NCBI GenBank assembly: GCA_040902305.1 | Contig: JBBDXN010000112.1 | Location: 34,341-98,340, forward strand | Direction: 5' to 3' | Origin: CAMLFJ01 sp040902305 | GTDB taxonomy: Bacteria > Methylomirabilota > Methylomirabilia > Rokubacteriales > CSP1-6 | Length of the DNA: 64,000 nucleotides | Part shown: in pieces, positions 7,942 to 16,701 of the stretch | Layout: each line of letters starts with the position of its first letter | How positions within the stretch are numbered: the stretch's first letter is position 1 | Notes under the pieces: model-generated | Database searches by the model: none | The model's input: only the letters and a program-made list of their open reading frames with translations | Told to the model about the DNA's origin: nothing | Program-made: the position numbers and the translations under genes

Positions 7942-9736
7942 GCACGGTCCGACCCGAGTTCGCGTTCTGCTTCGAGAGCGGCGAGCGCTCGCTCCGGGAA
8001 GGACGCTATGCCGACGCCGAGCAGGCCCTGACCGCCGCGCTGGCCCTCGACCCCCGCAGCGTGAAGGCGCACTTCAAGCTCGGCCTGGCCCTCGAGCGGC
8101 AGCGCCAGTGGGCCCGGGCGGAGGCCGCCTTCCGGGGCGCCATCCGGGGCAAGCGCGATCACGCGACCGCGTGGCTGCGGCTCGCGGCGGCGTGCCGGCG
8201 CCAGGGCAAGGCGCGGGAGGAGGAGACGGCCGCGCGCGAGGCCGCGCGCCTGGCTCCGCGGAGCGCGGCGGCGCGCCACGGGCTCGCGGTCACGCTCGCG
8301 CGCCTCGCGCGGCCCGAGGAGGCGGTGCGCGAGTTCGAGGAGACGATCCCCTCGCCCCCTCGAACGCCGTCGCGCGCCACGGCGTGGGCCTGGCGTGGGC
8401 CGCGCAGGGGCGCGACGCGGACGCGGCGGCCGCGTTCGCGGAGGCGGTGCGCCTCGACCCGCGCGCCTACCGAGCCCACGCGCAGCACGCGGAGGCCCTG
8501 CGCCGCCTGCGCCGCTGGGGCGAGGCGATGGTCGGCTACCGCGCGGCCGCGGCCCTCCGGCCGGACGAGCCCATCCTCCCCGGACGGCTCGGGCTGGTGC
8601 TCGAGCGCCTGCGCCGCTATCGCGAGGCGGTGGCCGCGTACGCGCGGGCCGCCCGGCTCGCTCCCGCGAGCGGCCGCTGGCGGGCGCGCGTCGGCCGCGT
8701 GCTCGAGCGGCAGGGGCGCTTCGCGGAGGCGGAAGCCGCGCTGCTGGAGGCCCTGCGACAGGAGCCGGATCTCCTCGACGCCTACCTGGGTCTCGCCACG
8801 ATCTACCGCCGCCAGGCCAAGTGGGCCGAGGAGGCGCGCGTCTACGAGCGCGCGATCTCGCTCAAGCCGGACGACGCGCACCTGCACGCCGATCTCGGCC
8901 TGGCCCTGGAAGCGCAGGGGCTGCTCGGGGCCGCCGAGGGCGAGTTTCGCCGGGCCGTCGCGCTGGCGCCCGACAACGCGGCCCTGCACGTCGAGCTCGG
9001 CATCGCGATGGGCCGGCAGGGCCGTCACGCGGAGGCGGAGGGGGCGCTGCGCGAGGCGGTGCGCCTCGATCCGCAGGACGCGGTGGCCCGCTCCAATCTC
9101 GCGCTGGGCCTCGGCCGGCAGGGGCGCCACGCCGAGTCCGAGGCGGCGTATCGTCAGGCGCTCGCGGTGAAGCCCGACGGCGCGCCGCTCCATCGCGGCC
9201 TCGGCATGGCGCTGTACTCGCAGGGCAAGCACGCGGCGGCCGAGACCGCCTTCCGCGCGGCGGTGGCACTCAAGCCGGGCTACGCGCGGGCGTGGGGCGA
9301 CCTGGGTGAGCTGCTGAGCGAGACCGGCCGCCACGAGGAGGCGATCGAGGCCTTTCGCGAGGCCATCGCGGTGAAGCCGCGGCGGATCGCCTCGCACCGG
9401 GGCCTGGGCGCGCTCCTCGGGCTGCAGGGGCGCGACACCCTCGCCGAGGCCGCGTACCGCGACGCGCTCGCCCTCCGGCCCGACGACGCGCAGAGCCACT
9501 TCGGGTTGTGGACGGCGCTCGAGCGCCAGGGCAAGGTCGTCGAAGCCGAGACGGCTTACCGCGCGGCCATCGAGGTGAGCCCGGACCTGGGCGACGCCCA
9601 CGCCCGGCTCGGGAACACGCTGGCCCGCCAGGGCCGGTGGCGAGAGGCCGAGGCCGCGTATCGCGAGGCGGTGCGCCTCGATCCGGGCGACGCGCGCGCC
9701 CGCGTCGCCCTCAGCGCCGTCCAGCGCCGCCGCTAG
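7938..9736 (+). CDS. Tetratricopeptide-repeat protein, frameshifted
   Basis: The gene starts at GTG 7938, overlapping the previous stop. About fifteen 34-residue TPR units follow with the usual pattern (for example 'AEQALTAALALDPRSVKAHF' and many 'A.aAFReAv.l.P' helices). The first four repeats are read in one frame to about 8348 ('EAVREFEETI'); the rest, from 'APSNAVARHGVGLAWAAQG' on, lies in the -1 frame. One missing base near 8343-8351 explains this. No signal peptide or enzymatic domain is visible, so it is likely a scaffold. TPR proteins next to glycosyltransferases are often O-GlcNAc-transferase-like partners, but no such domain occurs here. Confidence 0.8.
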
Positions 9737-9767
9737 ATGGGCGTCCGAGTAACCTCCGTTCGAGGGG

Positions 9768-9777
9768 NNNNNNNNNN
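9768..9777. other. Assembly gap (10 N)
   Basis: Ten undetermined bases lie just after the TPR gene. The right side begins with a small GC hairpin (GCCGGC-TTC-GCCGGC). Ten N is probably a nominal gap, so the true distance is unknown. Confidence 0.95.
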
Positions 9778-9850
9778 CATCGCCGGCTTCGCCGGCGCAA
9801 CCCGTTCTGGGGGAGGCTCGGAGGGAGCCGTCGAGGCCCCCTCCGATGAA

Positions 9851-10495
9851 CTAGGCGTCGGCGGGGTCGGCGTCGATGTTGGTGATGCGGAGGTAGGAGA
9901 CCGCCACGCGCTCGTCACCCTGCTCGAGCAGGACCCCGTCCTCGGCGATCTGGGCCAGGCTGCCTGCGATCGGCTCGGGCGCGTTCTTCACCGAGATGAG
10001 CACCCGCCGACCCAGATGACGCTGGGCCTCCGCCTGCCACATCGTCTTCTGCACCTCGTCGAAGACCCCCGCGGCCTGCCGCGCCGCCGAGGCCGCCCGG
10101 CTGGCCGCGGTGATGGTGCCGAGACCCGGGACCACCAGGCCGTCGGGACCGGGCCACACCCGGTCCGCCGGTCCGCTGACGGCCATCCCCGCCGGCTGGC
10201 TCGACCGCTCGCCGTCGGCGTCGGGGGCCGCGGCCGCCTCGGCGAGAGCCTCCGCCCCGGGCCGCTCCTCGATGAAGCGCAGCACCTCGGACAGGCGGCC
10301 CATCAGGTTCGAGAAGATGAAGAGGCCCACGAGCGCGCACCCCAGCGCCACGCCCAGCCCCAGCTGCGCCTGGGTCTGCCCGAGCTGATTCAGCAGGTGG
10401 AGGGTATAGGTGAACAGCAGCAGGGGAATGACTGCGGTCAGCGCGAAGACGATGGACGCCGCGTTCCGCAGCGTATACGTCCGGCCTTTACTCAT
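9851..10495 (-). CDS. Membrane protein with LSm-like C-terminal domain, unknown function
   Basis: This 214-residue protein has two N-terminal membrane helices (about residues 12-34 and 44-62) joined by a short loop. A long Ala/Pro-rich linker follows, with a helical 'AASRAASAARQAAGVFDEVQ' segment. The last 50 residues ('RRVLISVKNAPEPIAGSLAQ', then 'GVLLEQGDERVAVSYLRIT') have the spacing of a small five-stranded LSm/Sm barrel as in Hfq or RimP tails. That assignment rests on pattern only. The gene stands alone between the gap and the divergent HAD gene. Confidence 0.7.
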   Translation of the reverse strand: MSKGRTYTLRNAASIVFALTAVIPLLLFTYTLHLLNQLGQTQAQLGLGVALGCALVGLFIFSNLMGRLSEVLRFIEERPGAEALAEAAAAPDADGERSSQPAGMAVSGPADRVWPGPDGLVVPGLGTITAASRAASAARQAAGVFDEVQKTMWQAEAQRHLGRRVLISVKNAPEPIAGSLAQIAEDGVLLEQGDERVAVSYLRITNIDADPADA

Positions 10496-10584
10496 GGCGC
10501 CTCAAATCTAGCGCGATCGGCCGCGCGCCCAAAGTTTTGAGAAACTCGGCGCCGGGGCCGGCCCCGGGCCTGGAGCCCGCGTGA

Positions 10585-10590
10585 TAGTAT
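10585..10590 (+). promoter_or_regulatory. Candidate start-proximal -10 element (TAGTAT)
   Basis: TAGTAT lies 14 bases before ATG 10605. Its presence argues that translation begins at 10605 rather than at the GTG at 10581, which would lie upstream of the transcription start. Confidence 0.35.
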
Positions 10591-10604
10591 CCGACGCGCC
10601 ACCC

Positions 10605-11396
10605 ATGAGCCCGGCAAAGCGTGCGTTGCGCGAGATGCGCGGCCTGGTCTTCGATCTCGACGGCTGTGTCTGGACCGGCGACGTGCTGATGTCGGGCGCC
10701 GCCGAGGTGCTCACCTTGATCCGCCAGCAGGGCAAGGGCCTCTGCTTCCTCACCAACAACTCGCGCGCCCGCGCCCGCACCATGCAGGCGAAGCTCACGC
10801 GGCTGGGCGTGGAGGCCAAGGAGGCCGAGGTGCTCACCCCGCTCGAGATCCTGGGCGAGGTCGTCGCGCAGCGCTGGGGCGCGTCGCGGGTCCTGGCCAT
10901 CGGCGGGCCGGAGCTGGCCGAGGTGCTCGTGGAAGCCGGGCACAGCCTGGTGCCGGTCGAGGCCTACGGCGACGCGACGGTGGTGGTCGTGGGCAACGAC
11001 TTCGACTTCAGCTACCAGCGCCTGACCGCGGCCGCGCGAGCCGTGGCCGCGGGCGCGGTCTTCGTCACCCCGAACATCGATCCGCGCCTGCCGATGGAGG
11101 ATGGCCAGTTCCTGCCCGGCTGCGGCGCCATCGTGGAGGCGGTCGCCTCGGCGGCCGGGGTGCGGCCCATCGTGGTGGGCAAGCCCGAGCCGCCGCTCTT
11201 CGAGCTGGCGCTCCAGCGCATGGGCTTGACGGTGGACGAGGCGGCCATGGTGGGCGACAGCATCGATTCCGACGTGCGCGGCGCGCGGCGCATCGGGATG
11301 ACCGCGGTGCTGTTCGCGCCCAAGGGCGGTCCGGATGGCGTGGCGCATTATATGGTCAAGTCCATGGCGCAGCTCAGGCGGCTCCTCGGCCCGTAG
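10605..11396 (+). CDS. HAD-superfamily IIA hydrolase (NagD/phosphoglycolate phosphatase type)
   Basis: This 263-residue phosphatase carries the four HAD motifs: nucleophile loop 'GLVFDLDGCVW', motif II 'FLTNNSRA', motif III Lys in 'VVGKPEPPLFELAL' and acidic motif IV 'MVGDSIDSDVRGARRIGM'. A C2-type cap lies between motifs II and III, as in NagD, 4-nitrophenylphosphatase and phosphoglycolate phosphatase. It would hydrolyse phosphate from a small cytoplasmic metabolite using Mg2+. The alternative GTG at 10581 adds eight residues. The dipeptidase E gene starts 2 bases after the stop, so the two form an operon. Confidence 0.88.
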   Translation: MSPAKRALREMRGLVFDLDGCVWTGDVLMSGAAEVLTLIRQQGKGLCFLTNNSRARARTMQAKLTRLGVEAKEAEVLTPLEILGEVVAQRWGASRVLAIGGPELAEVLVEAGHSLVPVEAYGDATVVVVGNDFDFSYQRLTAAARAVAAGAVFVTPNIDPRLPMEDGQFLPGCGAIVEAVASAAGVRPIVVGKPEPPLFELALQRMGLTVDEAAMVGDSIDSDVRGARRIGMTAVLFAPKGGPDGVAHYMVKSMAQLRRLLGP

Positions 11397-11398
11397 GC

Positions 11399-12094
11399 AT
11401 GCGCGCCTTCCTGCACTCGGGCGGGCCGCTCGGGCCCGTCGGGCGCGCCGCGCTGCCCGATTTCCTGGGGCCCCGGTGTCGCGTGGCCTTCGTCACCGCG
11501 GCCAACCTCCACGACGAGACGGTCTACTTCGAGCGCGTCCGCGCCGCGCTCGAGCCCGCGCCGCCCGAGGGCGCGGGCCTCGAGCTCTCGCACCTGCGCT
11601 GGGACCGGGATCCGCTCGCCACCCTGGCCGACGCGGAGGCCCTCTTCATGGGCGGCGGCAACACCTACGCGCTGCTGCGGCGCCTGCGCGGGGCCGGCCT
11701 GCTCGAGGCCATCGCGGCCCGGGTGGCCGCCGGCATGCCGTACCTGGGCGCGAGCGCCGGCTCCAACGTGGCCGGCCCCACCATCCTCACCACCAACGAC
11801 TGGAACGTGGTGGCGCTGGATCGCTTCGACGCCCTGGGACTCGTGGGGTTCAACGTCAATCCCCACTACAAGGAGGCCGACGCGGCGATGGCCGCCTTCA
11901 GCGAGACGCGGGACGACCGCATCGGGGAGTATCACGTGGTCAATTCAAACCCGGTGCTGGGGCTGGAGGAAGGGGCGTGGGTCATCGCGGACGACAACGC
12001 CGTGACGGTGCACGGCACGGCGCGGGTGAAGCTGTTCCGGCCGGCCGCCGACCCGGTGTGGTACCGGGCCGGCGACCGACTGCCGGTGTCCTGA
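11399..12094 (+). CDS. pepE: Dipeptidase E (peptidase family S51)
   Basis: This 231-residue cytoplasmic serine peptidase hydrolyses Asp-X dipeptides. The nucleophile is Ser119 in 'YLGASAGSNVAGP'. The conserved upstream 'LFMGGGNTYALLRRL' and the histidine block 'FNVNPHYKEAD' complete the expected active-site framework. Length matches E. coli PepE (229 residues). It follows the HAD phosphatase almost without spacing. Its role is likely peptide or isoaspartyl-peptide turnover. Cyanophycinase is a related alternative, but those are longer and usually sit next to cyanophycin synthetase, which is absent here. Confidence 0.9.
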   Translation: MRAFLHSGGPLGPVGRAALPDFLGPRCRVAFVTAANLHDETVYFERVRAALEPAPPEGAGLELSHLRWDRDPLATLADAEALFMGGGNTYALLRRLRGAGLLEAIAARVAAGMPYLGASAGSNVAGPTILTTNDWNVVALDRFDALGLVGFNVNPHYKEADAAMAAFSETRDDRIGEYHVVNSNPVLGLEEGAWVIADDNAVTVHGTARVKLFRPAADPVWYRAGDRLPVS

Positions 12095-12115
12095 CTTCCG
12101 CCGAGCAGGGCCCAA

Positions 12116-12817
12116 TCAGCCGGAGCACCTCTGGGTCCTGGGGGCTTCGTAGTTGGCGACCTTGTGGGTCCGGACGAACGAATCCTCCCAGACCTCGAGC
12201 GGGAGGCGTCCCTTGTCCTGCACTCCGTCGAAGACGGTGAACTTGGCCCGGCGCGTGAACTCGCCCGCGGGGACGCGCTTGGCGAGGAAGCCGAGCGTGG
12301 TCTGCTTGTCACTGAAGAGCGCGAGCGTCTCGTTGACCGGCTGCACCGCGCCCCCCGTGCCCGGCTTGAGCCAGGAGAGCACGACCGAGAAGCCCTGCAC
12401 GTTGGGGTCGGCCACCACCGGCTGAAGGGAAGCCATGCGCCGCAGCAGGTCCGTGCCGTAGCGCGAGAACATCGCGGAGGCGCGGCGCTCGGCCGGCAGG
12501 GCCGCGAACCGCGCATCCTCGTCCTGATCGATCACGATCCAGACCGAGAGGTACCGGTCGTCCTCCACCGCGCCCTTGGGCTGGCGGAAGCCGATCCCCG
12601 CCTTCTGCACGCCGACCCACGGCATGCAGTGGTAGATGTCCTGCCGCACCTGGTTGAGCAGCGACTGGTGCGTGGTGGCGAGGGTGCGGGCCTTGGCCGT
12701 CTTGTACTGATCGACGCTCATGATGGCATCGTCGGCGGCGGCCGGAACCGGGATGAAGAAGATGAAGGCGAGCGCCGCGAGCCGGCGCACGATGAAGCGG
12801 AGCATGCTGTGTCTCAT
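12116..12817 (-). CDS. Secreted protein of unknown function
   Basis: This is a 233-residue protein. I chose ATG 12817 because AGGAGGATCCTG precedes it and because it begins a clear Sec signal peptide (basic 'RFIVRRL', hydrophobic core, cleavage near 'PAAADD' at about residue 30). The mature part is soluble, with two cysteines, an early 'QDIYHCMPWVG' and a late 'TQRCSG' end that could form a disulphide. I recognise no domain. It faces the dipeptidase gene convergently, 21 bases away, and stands alone. Confidence 0.75.
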   Translation of the reverse strand: MRHSMLRFIVRRLAALAFIFFIPVPAAADDAIMSVDQYKTAKARTLATTHQSLLNQVRQDIYHCMPWVGVQKAGIGFRQPKGAVEDDRYLSVWIVIDQDEDARFAALPAERRASAMFSRYGTDLLRRMASLQPVVADPNVQGFSVVLSWLKPGTGGAVQPVNETLALFSDKQTTLGFLAKRVPAGEFTRRAKFTVFDGVQDKGRLPLEVWEDSFVRTHKVANYEAPRTQRCSG

Positions 12818-13107
12818 CAGGATCCTCCTGTTAGCGGACACGTTCGGATCCCGACGAGCGCTACCTGAGCGCCCTTCCTTCGGTAGCCCGGCTGTCAGGC
12901 GCCTCGCCTGATCCGTGGCTTTGCGTCCCCGTCTCACGACGGGTTTGCCGTTGTCGGGAAGAGTCTCCGCGGGGACGGAAGAGAGCAATCACGATGCCAC
13001 CTTCGCCTCGGCCCGAATCGCCCGGTGCGGTGAGGAGATAGAGCGGGGCGGCGGCCGCCCGCTGTCAGCCCGGTGACGTCGGTGTTGCGCGGGCGTCCGC
13101 GCCGCGG

Positions 13108-13839
13108 ATGTGCTATCCATGCGTGGTGCTCTCGGATGCCCCCGTCCCGGTCAGCCTGCTCTTCGTCGTCACGGTCGTGGGTATGCTGCTCGTCGTGCTC
13201 GGGGGCGCGGCCCGGGTTGCGCACCGCGTCGGGCCAGGCGCGACGCGGGGCGTGCGCGTGGCCGCGGTCGCGCTGACGGGCTGGCTCGCGCTGACCGCGG
13301 TGCTCGCGGATCGCGGGTTCTTCGACGACTTCCAGTCGATGCCCCCGCGCTTCCTGCTGGCGCTGGGGCCGCCGATCCTGACCCTGGCCGCGCTCGCGTC
13401 CTCGCGCCGGCTCGGGCCGCTCCTGGCCGCGCTGCCCCGCGCCTGGCCGGTGGCCGCGCAGACCTTCCGGATCGCGGTGGAGATCGTGCTGTGGCGGCTC
13501 GCGGTGGCGGGGATCGTCCCGGAGCTGCTGAGCTTCACCGGCCGCAACCTGGACATCCTGGTCGGTCTCTCCGCGCCGGTGGTGGCCTACGCCTGCTTCG
13601 TCCGGCGCGCGTGGCCGGAGCGGGTGGCGGTCTGGTGGAACTGGGCCGGCATCGTCATCCTGCTGAACGTGGTGGTGCACGCGCAGCTCTCCGCGCCGAC
13701 GCCGTGGCGGCTGTTCGAGACCGATCCGCCCACCACGTTCATCGCGGACGTGCCGTACATCTGGCTGCCCGCCTTTCTGGTGCCGCTGGCCTGGCTGCTC
13801 CACGCGGTCTCGCTGCGCCAGCTCCGGACCGGACGATGA
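13108..13839 (+). CDS. Integral membrane protein of unknown function
   Basis: Up to 243 residues with about seven hydrophobic helices (for example 'VSLLFVVTVVGMLLVVLGGA', 'WNWAGIVILLNVVVHAQL', 'YIWLPAFLVPLAWLLHAVSL'). The start is uncertain: an AT-rich 'TGCTATCC' right after ATG 13108 looks more like a -10 element, so GTG 13123 or 13126 may be used. The stop overlaps the ATG of the AI-2E-family transporter (ATGA, 13836-13839), showing translational coupling. No family is recognised. Confidence 0.75.
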   Translation: MCYPCVVLSDAPVPVSLLFVVTVVGMLLVVLGGAARVAHRVGPGATRGVRVAAVALTGWLALTAVLADRGFFDDFQSMPPRFLLALGPPILTLAALASSRRLGPLLAALPRAWPVAAQTFRIAVEIVLWRLAVAGIVPELLSFTGRNLDILVGLSAPVVAYACFVRRAWPERVAVWWNWAGIVILLNVVVHAQLSAPTPWRLFETDPPTTFIADVPYIWLPAFLVPLAWLLHAVSLRQLRTGR

Positions 13840-14903
13840 ACGGGAGCGACGACCGCTTCTATCCCCGCGTGTTCGCGCTCGTCACCGCCGCGATCCTGGC
13901 CGGGACGATGGTCCTGATCCTGCGCCCGTTCCTGGAGCCCATCCTCTGGTCCATGCTGCTCGCGCTCCTGCTCTTCCCGGCCCGGCAGGCGCTGGGGCGG
14001 CGTCTCGGTGGTCGCTATGCTCTGCCCGCGCTCCTCCTCACGGTGGCCACCACGATCGTCGTGGTCGCGCCCCTGCCGCTCCTGGTGGTGACCTTCGCGA
14101 GCCAGGCCAAGGACCTCTTCGGGCGGGTGCAGAAGCTCGTGGCCGACTCCGGCATCTCGGGCGCGGGCGACGTGCTCGAGATCCCGATCGTGAGCCGCGC
14201 CATCCGTTGGGTCGAGGCGGTCGCGCCAATCGACGCCGCCCAGATCCACGGCTGGCTGATGAGCGGCGCCCAGACCGGGCTGCAGGGGCTGGTCGCGGTG
14301 AGCGGCTCGTTCGTGGTGGGCACCCTGAACACGCTGGTGGGCCTCTCCATCACGCTCTTCGTGCTCTTCTTCTTCCTGCGCGACGGCGACCAGATGATGG
14401 CGACCGCGGTCCGGCTGATCCCCATGACGCCCGAGCGCCGCGGGCAGCTCGTCGAGCACGTGGCGGCGGTCACCCGGGCGGTGGTGTTCGGCTCGCTGCT
14501 CACCGCGCTGGCCCAGGGGGTCCTGGTGGGCATCGGTTTCGCGCTGGTGGGGCTGCCGTCGCCGGTGGTCTTCGGCGCGGTGGCCGCGGTCGCCTCGCTG
14601 ATCCCGTACATCGGCACCGCGCTGATCTGGGTGCCCGCGGCGGCCGTGCTGTTCCTGCAGGGGCGCTGGGTGGCCGCGCTGTTCATTACCGTGTGGAGCG
14701 TGGCGGTAGTGTCGAGCGCCGACAACGTGGTGCGCCCGCTCTTCATCTCGGGCCGCGCCCAGATCGCCACGCTGCCGGTGTTCCTGGGCCTGATCGGGGG
14801 CCTCAGCGCCTTCGGCCCCATCGGGCTCGTGGTGGGGCCGGTGGTGGTGGCCCTCACCCTCGCCCTGCTGCGCTTCGCGGAGGAGGCGCGCGGGGGCGGC
14901 TAG
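13836..14903 (+). CDS. AI-2E family transporter (PerM/TqsA-like permease)
   Basis: This 355-residue membrane protein has about eight helices. The family signature is visible in the C-terminal half: 'GLPSPVVFGAVAAVASLIPY' followed by 'GTALIWVPAA' and 'NVVRPLFISGRAQIATLPVF'. An amphipathic, less hydrophobic section (residues about 90-150) matches the family's periplasmic domain. Despite the family name, members also act as sodium/proton antiporters or lipid-linked transporters, so signalling is not implied. It is coupled to the preceding membrane protein and overlaps the convergent terC stop by 4 bases. Confidence 0.9.
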   Translation: MNGSDDRFYPRVFALVTAAILAGTMVLILRPFLEPILWSMLLALLLFPARQALGRRLGGRYALPALLLTVATTIVVVAPLPLLVVTFASQAKDLFGRVQKLVADSGISGAGDVLEIPIVSRAIRWVEAVAPIDAAQIHGWLMSGAQTGLQGLVAVSGSFVVGTLNTLVGLSITLFVLFFFLRDGDQMMATAVRLIPMTPERRGQLVEHVAAVTRAVVFGSLLTALAQGVLVGIGFALVGLPSPVVFGAVAAVASLIPYIGTALIWVPAAAVLFLQGRWVAALFITVWSVAVVSSADNVVRPLFISGRAQIATLPVFLGLIGGLSAFGPIGLVVGPVVVALTLALLRFAEEARGGG

Positions 14904-15649
14904 CGCTGCGGAGAGCCCCGACGGGCCGCGGCCGGTTCCTGCGAGCGCCGGTAGCGCATGTTGACCAGCTCCACCAGGAGCGAGAAGGCCATCGCGAAGT
15001 AGATGTAGCCCTTCTCGATGTGCGAGCCCATCCCTTCCGCCACCAGCATCACCCCGATCAGGAGCAGGAAGGCCAGCGCGAGGATCTTGAGGCTCGGGTG
15101 GCTGTCGATGAACCGGCTGATCGCGCTCGCGGAGACCAGCATCACCAGCATTGCGATCACCATCGCGGTGACCATGATGGACAGGTCGTTGGCCATGCCG
15201 ATCGCGGTGATCACCGAGTCGAGCGAGAAGACGATGTCGAGTAGCAGGATCTGGAAGATCACCCACGCGAAGGCGGCGCGGGCGGTGGCGGTCTTCACGT
15301 GGTGGCCCGCCTCGACCTTGTCGTAAATCTCCCAGGTGGCCTTGAAGATCAGGAAGAGGCCGCCGCCCAGCAGGATGAGGTCGCGCCCCGAGACGCCGTG
15401 CCCGAGCACGCTGAACAGCGGCGCGGTGAGGCCCATCATCCACGAGATCGCGAACAGCAGGCCGATGCGGATGGCGAGCGCCAGGAACAGGCCGAGCCGC
15501 CGGGCGAGCTCGCGCTGGGCGTCGGGCAGGCGGCCGACGAGGATCGCGATGAACACGACGTTGTCGATGCCGAGGACGATCTCCATGGCGGAGAGTGTGA
15601 CCAGCGCCAGGAGGCCGTCGGCGGTGAGGAGCACGGACAGCGCGGACAT
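14900..15649 (-). CDS. TerC-family integral membrane protein
   Basis: This 249-residue protein has the TerC signature: acidic helices 'EIVLGIDNVVFIAILVGRLP' (near residues 23-42) and 'LLLDIVFSLDSVITAIGMAN' in the middle. These conserved aspartates are thought to bind metal; relatives such as MeeF/MeeY export manganese during metalation of secreted proteins. It lies downstream of the LLM oxidoreductase with a 9-base gap and may share its transcript. Tellurite resistance would need partner ter genes, which are absent. Confidence 0.9.
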   Translation of the reverse strand: MSALSVLLTADGLLALVTLSAMEIVLGIDNVVFIAILVGRLPDAQRELARRLGLFLALAIRIGLLFAISWMMGLTAPLFSVLGHGVSGRDLILLGGGLFLIFKATWEIYDKVEAGHHVKTATARAAFAWVIFQILLLDIVFSLDSVITAIGMANDLSIMVTAMVIAMLVMLVSASAISRFIDSHPSLKILALAFLLLIGVMLVAEGMGSHIEKGYIYFAMAFSLLVELVNMRYRRSQEPAAARRGSPQR

Positions 15650-15658
15650 CGAGAGGTC

Positions 15659-16600
15659 CTACTTCACCTGCGGCAGCACGTGGCGCGCGAAGAGCTCGAT
15701 CGCGGCCAGGTCCTCCATGTCGAGCATCTGGAGCAGGACGCGCTGCACCCCCGCCGCTTCCCACTCCTTGAGGCTCGCGACGACGTCGGCGGGGGCGCCC
15801 ACCAGGAAGCTCGCCTTGCGCCACGCCGCCTCGTCGACGGGCATCTGCGGGAACGTGGCGCGGGCCGCCGCGATGCGCTGGGCCACGTCGGTCCGGTCGC
15901 GCCCGATGGCGAGCGGGATCATCAGCGAGCGCTCGATCGTCTCCGGATCGCGGCGGACCGCCGCGCAGTGCTTGGCGAGGACTTCTCTCTTATGGCGGAA
16001 GGCCTCCACGTCCACGCGGGTGCAGTTCCACTCGTCCGCGAACTCGGCCGCGATGCGCAGCGTGCGCTTCTCCCCGCGCCCGCCGATCACGAGCCGCAGG
16101 CGGCCATGCGTGGGCAGGGGATAGTTCTCCGCCTTGTGGAGCGGGTAGTAGGGCTGCTCCAGCGTGACCGGCTCGCCCACCCCGAGGGCGCGGATGTAAC
16201 GGGCGGCCGCCTCCAGGCGATCGAGCCGCTCCTTCATGGGCGGCAGCGGGATGCCGAACATGGTGTGCTCGTGCTCGTTCCAGCCGCCGCCCAGCCCCAG
16301 GTCCATGCGGCCGTCGGAGAGCGTGTCGAGGGCCACCGCCATCTTGGCGAGCAGGGCGGGCTGGTAGAAGGTGATCGGGGAGACCATGGGGCCGAAGCGG
16401 ATGCGCCGGCTGCGCATCGCCAGCATCGTGAGCGAGGTCCACGTCTCGATCGACGGGCGCTTGGACTCGCCCCAGAGCCCCGTGAGGTGATCGGAGCGGC
16501 AGAGGGACTCGTAGCCCATGTCCTCGGCGGCCTGCACGAGCCTCAGCCAGCGCTCCCAGGTCAGCCCTTCCTGCCCTTCGATCATGATGCCGACGCGCAT
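15659..16600 (-). CDS. LLM-class oxidoreductase (probably F420-dependent)
   Basis: This 313-residue luciferase-like TIM barrel starts at ATG 16600 behind a GAGGAG ribosome site. Visible features are 'GIMIEGQEGLTWERWLRLVQ', 'SLCRSDHLTGL', 'GPMVSPITFYQPALLAKMAV' and 'GRMDLGLGGGWNEHEHTMFG', the last being the flavin/deazaflavin binding block of the TIGR036xx-type F420 group. The enzyme would transfer hydride between F420 (or FMN) and an unknown substrate. Two further LLM enzymes lie at 26901 and 34831. No F420 biosynthesis gene is in the window. Confidence 0.85.
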   Translation of the reverse strand: MRVGIMIEGQEGLTWERWLRLVQAAEDMGYESLCRSDHLTGLWGESKRPSIETWTSLTMLAMRSRRIRFGPMVSPITFYQPALLAKMAVALDTLSDGRMDLGLGGGWNEHEHTMFGIPLPPMKERLDRLEAAARYIRALGVGEPVTLEQPYYPLHKAENYPLPTHGRLRLVIGGRGEKRTLRIAAEFADEWNCTRVDVEAFRHKREVLAKHCAAVRRDPETIERSLMIPLAIGRDRTDVAQRIAAARATFPQMPVDEAAWRKASFLVGAPADVVASLKEWEAAGVQRVLLQMLDMEDLAAIELFARHVLPQVK

Positions 16601-16683
16601 GATCTGGTCTCCTCGTCCCTTCGGGATCCCGGGCGGGGCCGGGCCCTCAGGTATACCGCAAGTGCGGCCCGCGCGCCCCGTGA

Positions 16684-16689
16684 TAAACT
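16684..16689 (+). promoter_or_regulatory. Candidate start-proximal -10 element (TAAACT)
   Basis: TAAACT sits 12 bases before ATG 16702 in a region that is otherwise nearly all G and C. No clear -35 box is seen. Confidence 0.3.
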
Positions 16690-16701
16690 CCGCCCGCGGC
16701 C

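Noticed and set aside
9737..10540. Plus-strand open frame spanning the 10-N gap
   Set aside because: It crosses undetermined bases and is antisense to the well-supported membrane protein at 9851-10495.
13587..15824. Long minus-strand open frame of about 745 codons
   Set aside because: It runs antisense to the AI-2E-family transporter and across terC in the wrong frame; composition is Arg/His/Gly-rich with no domain, as expected for shadow frames in GC-rich DNA.
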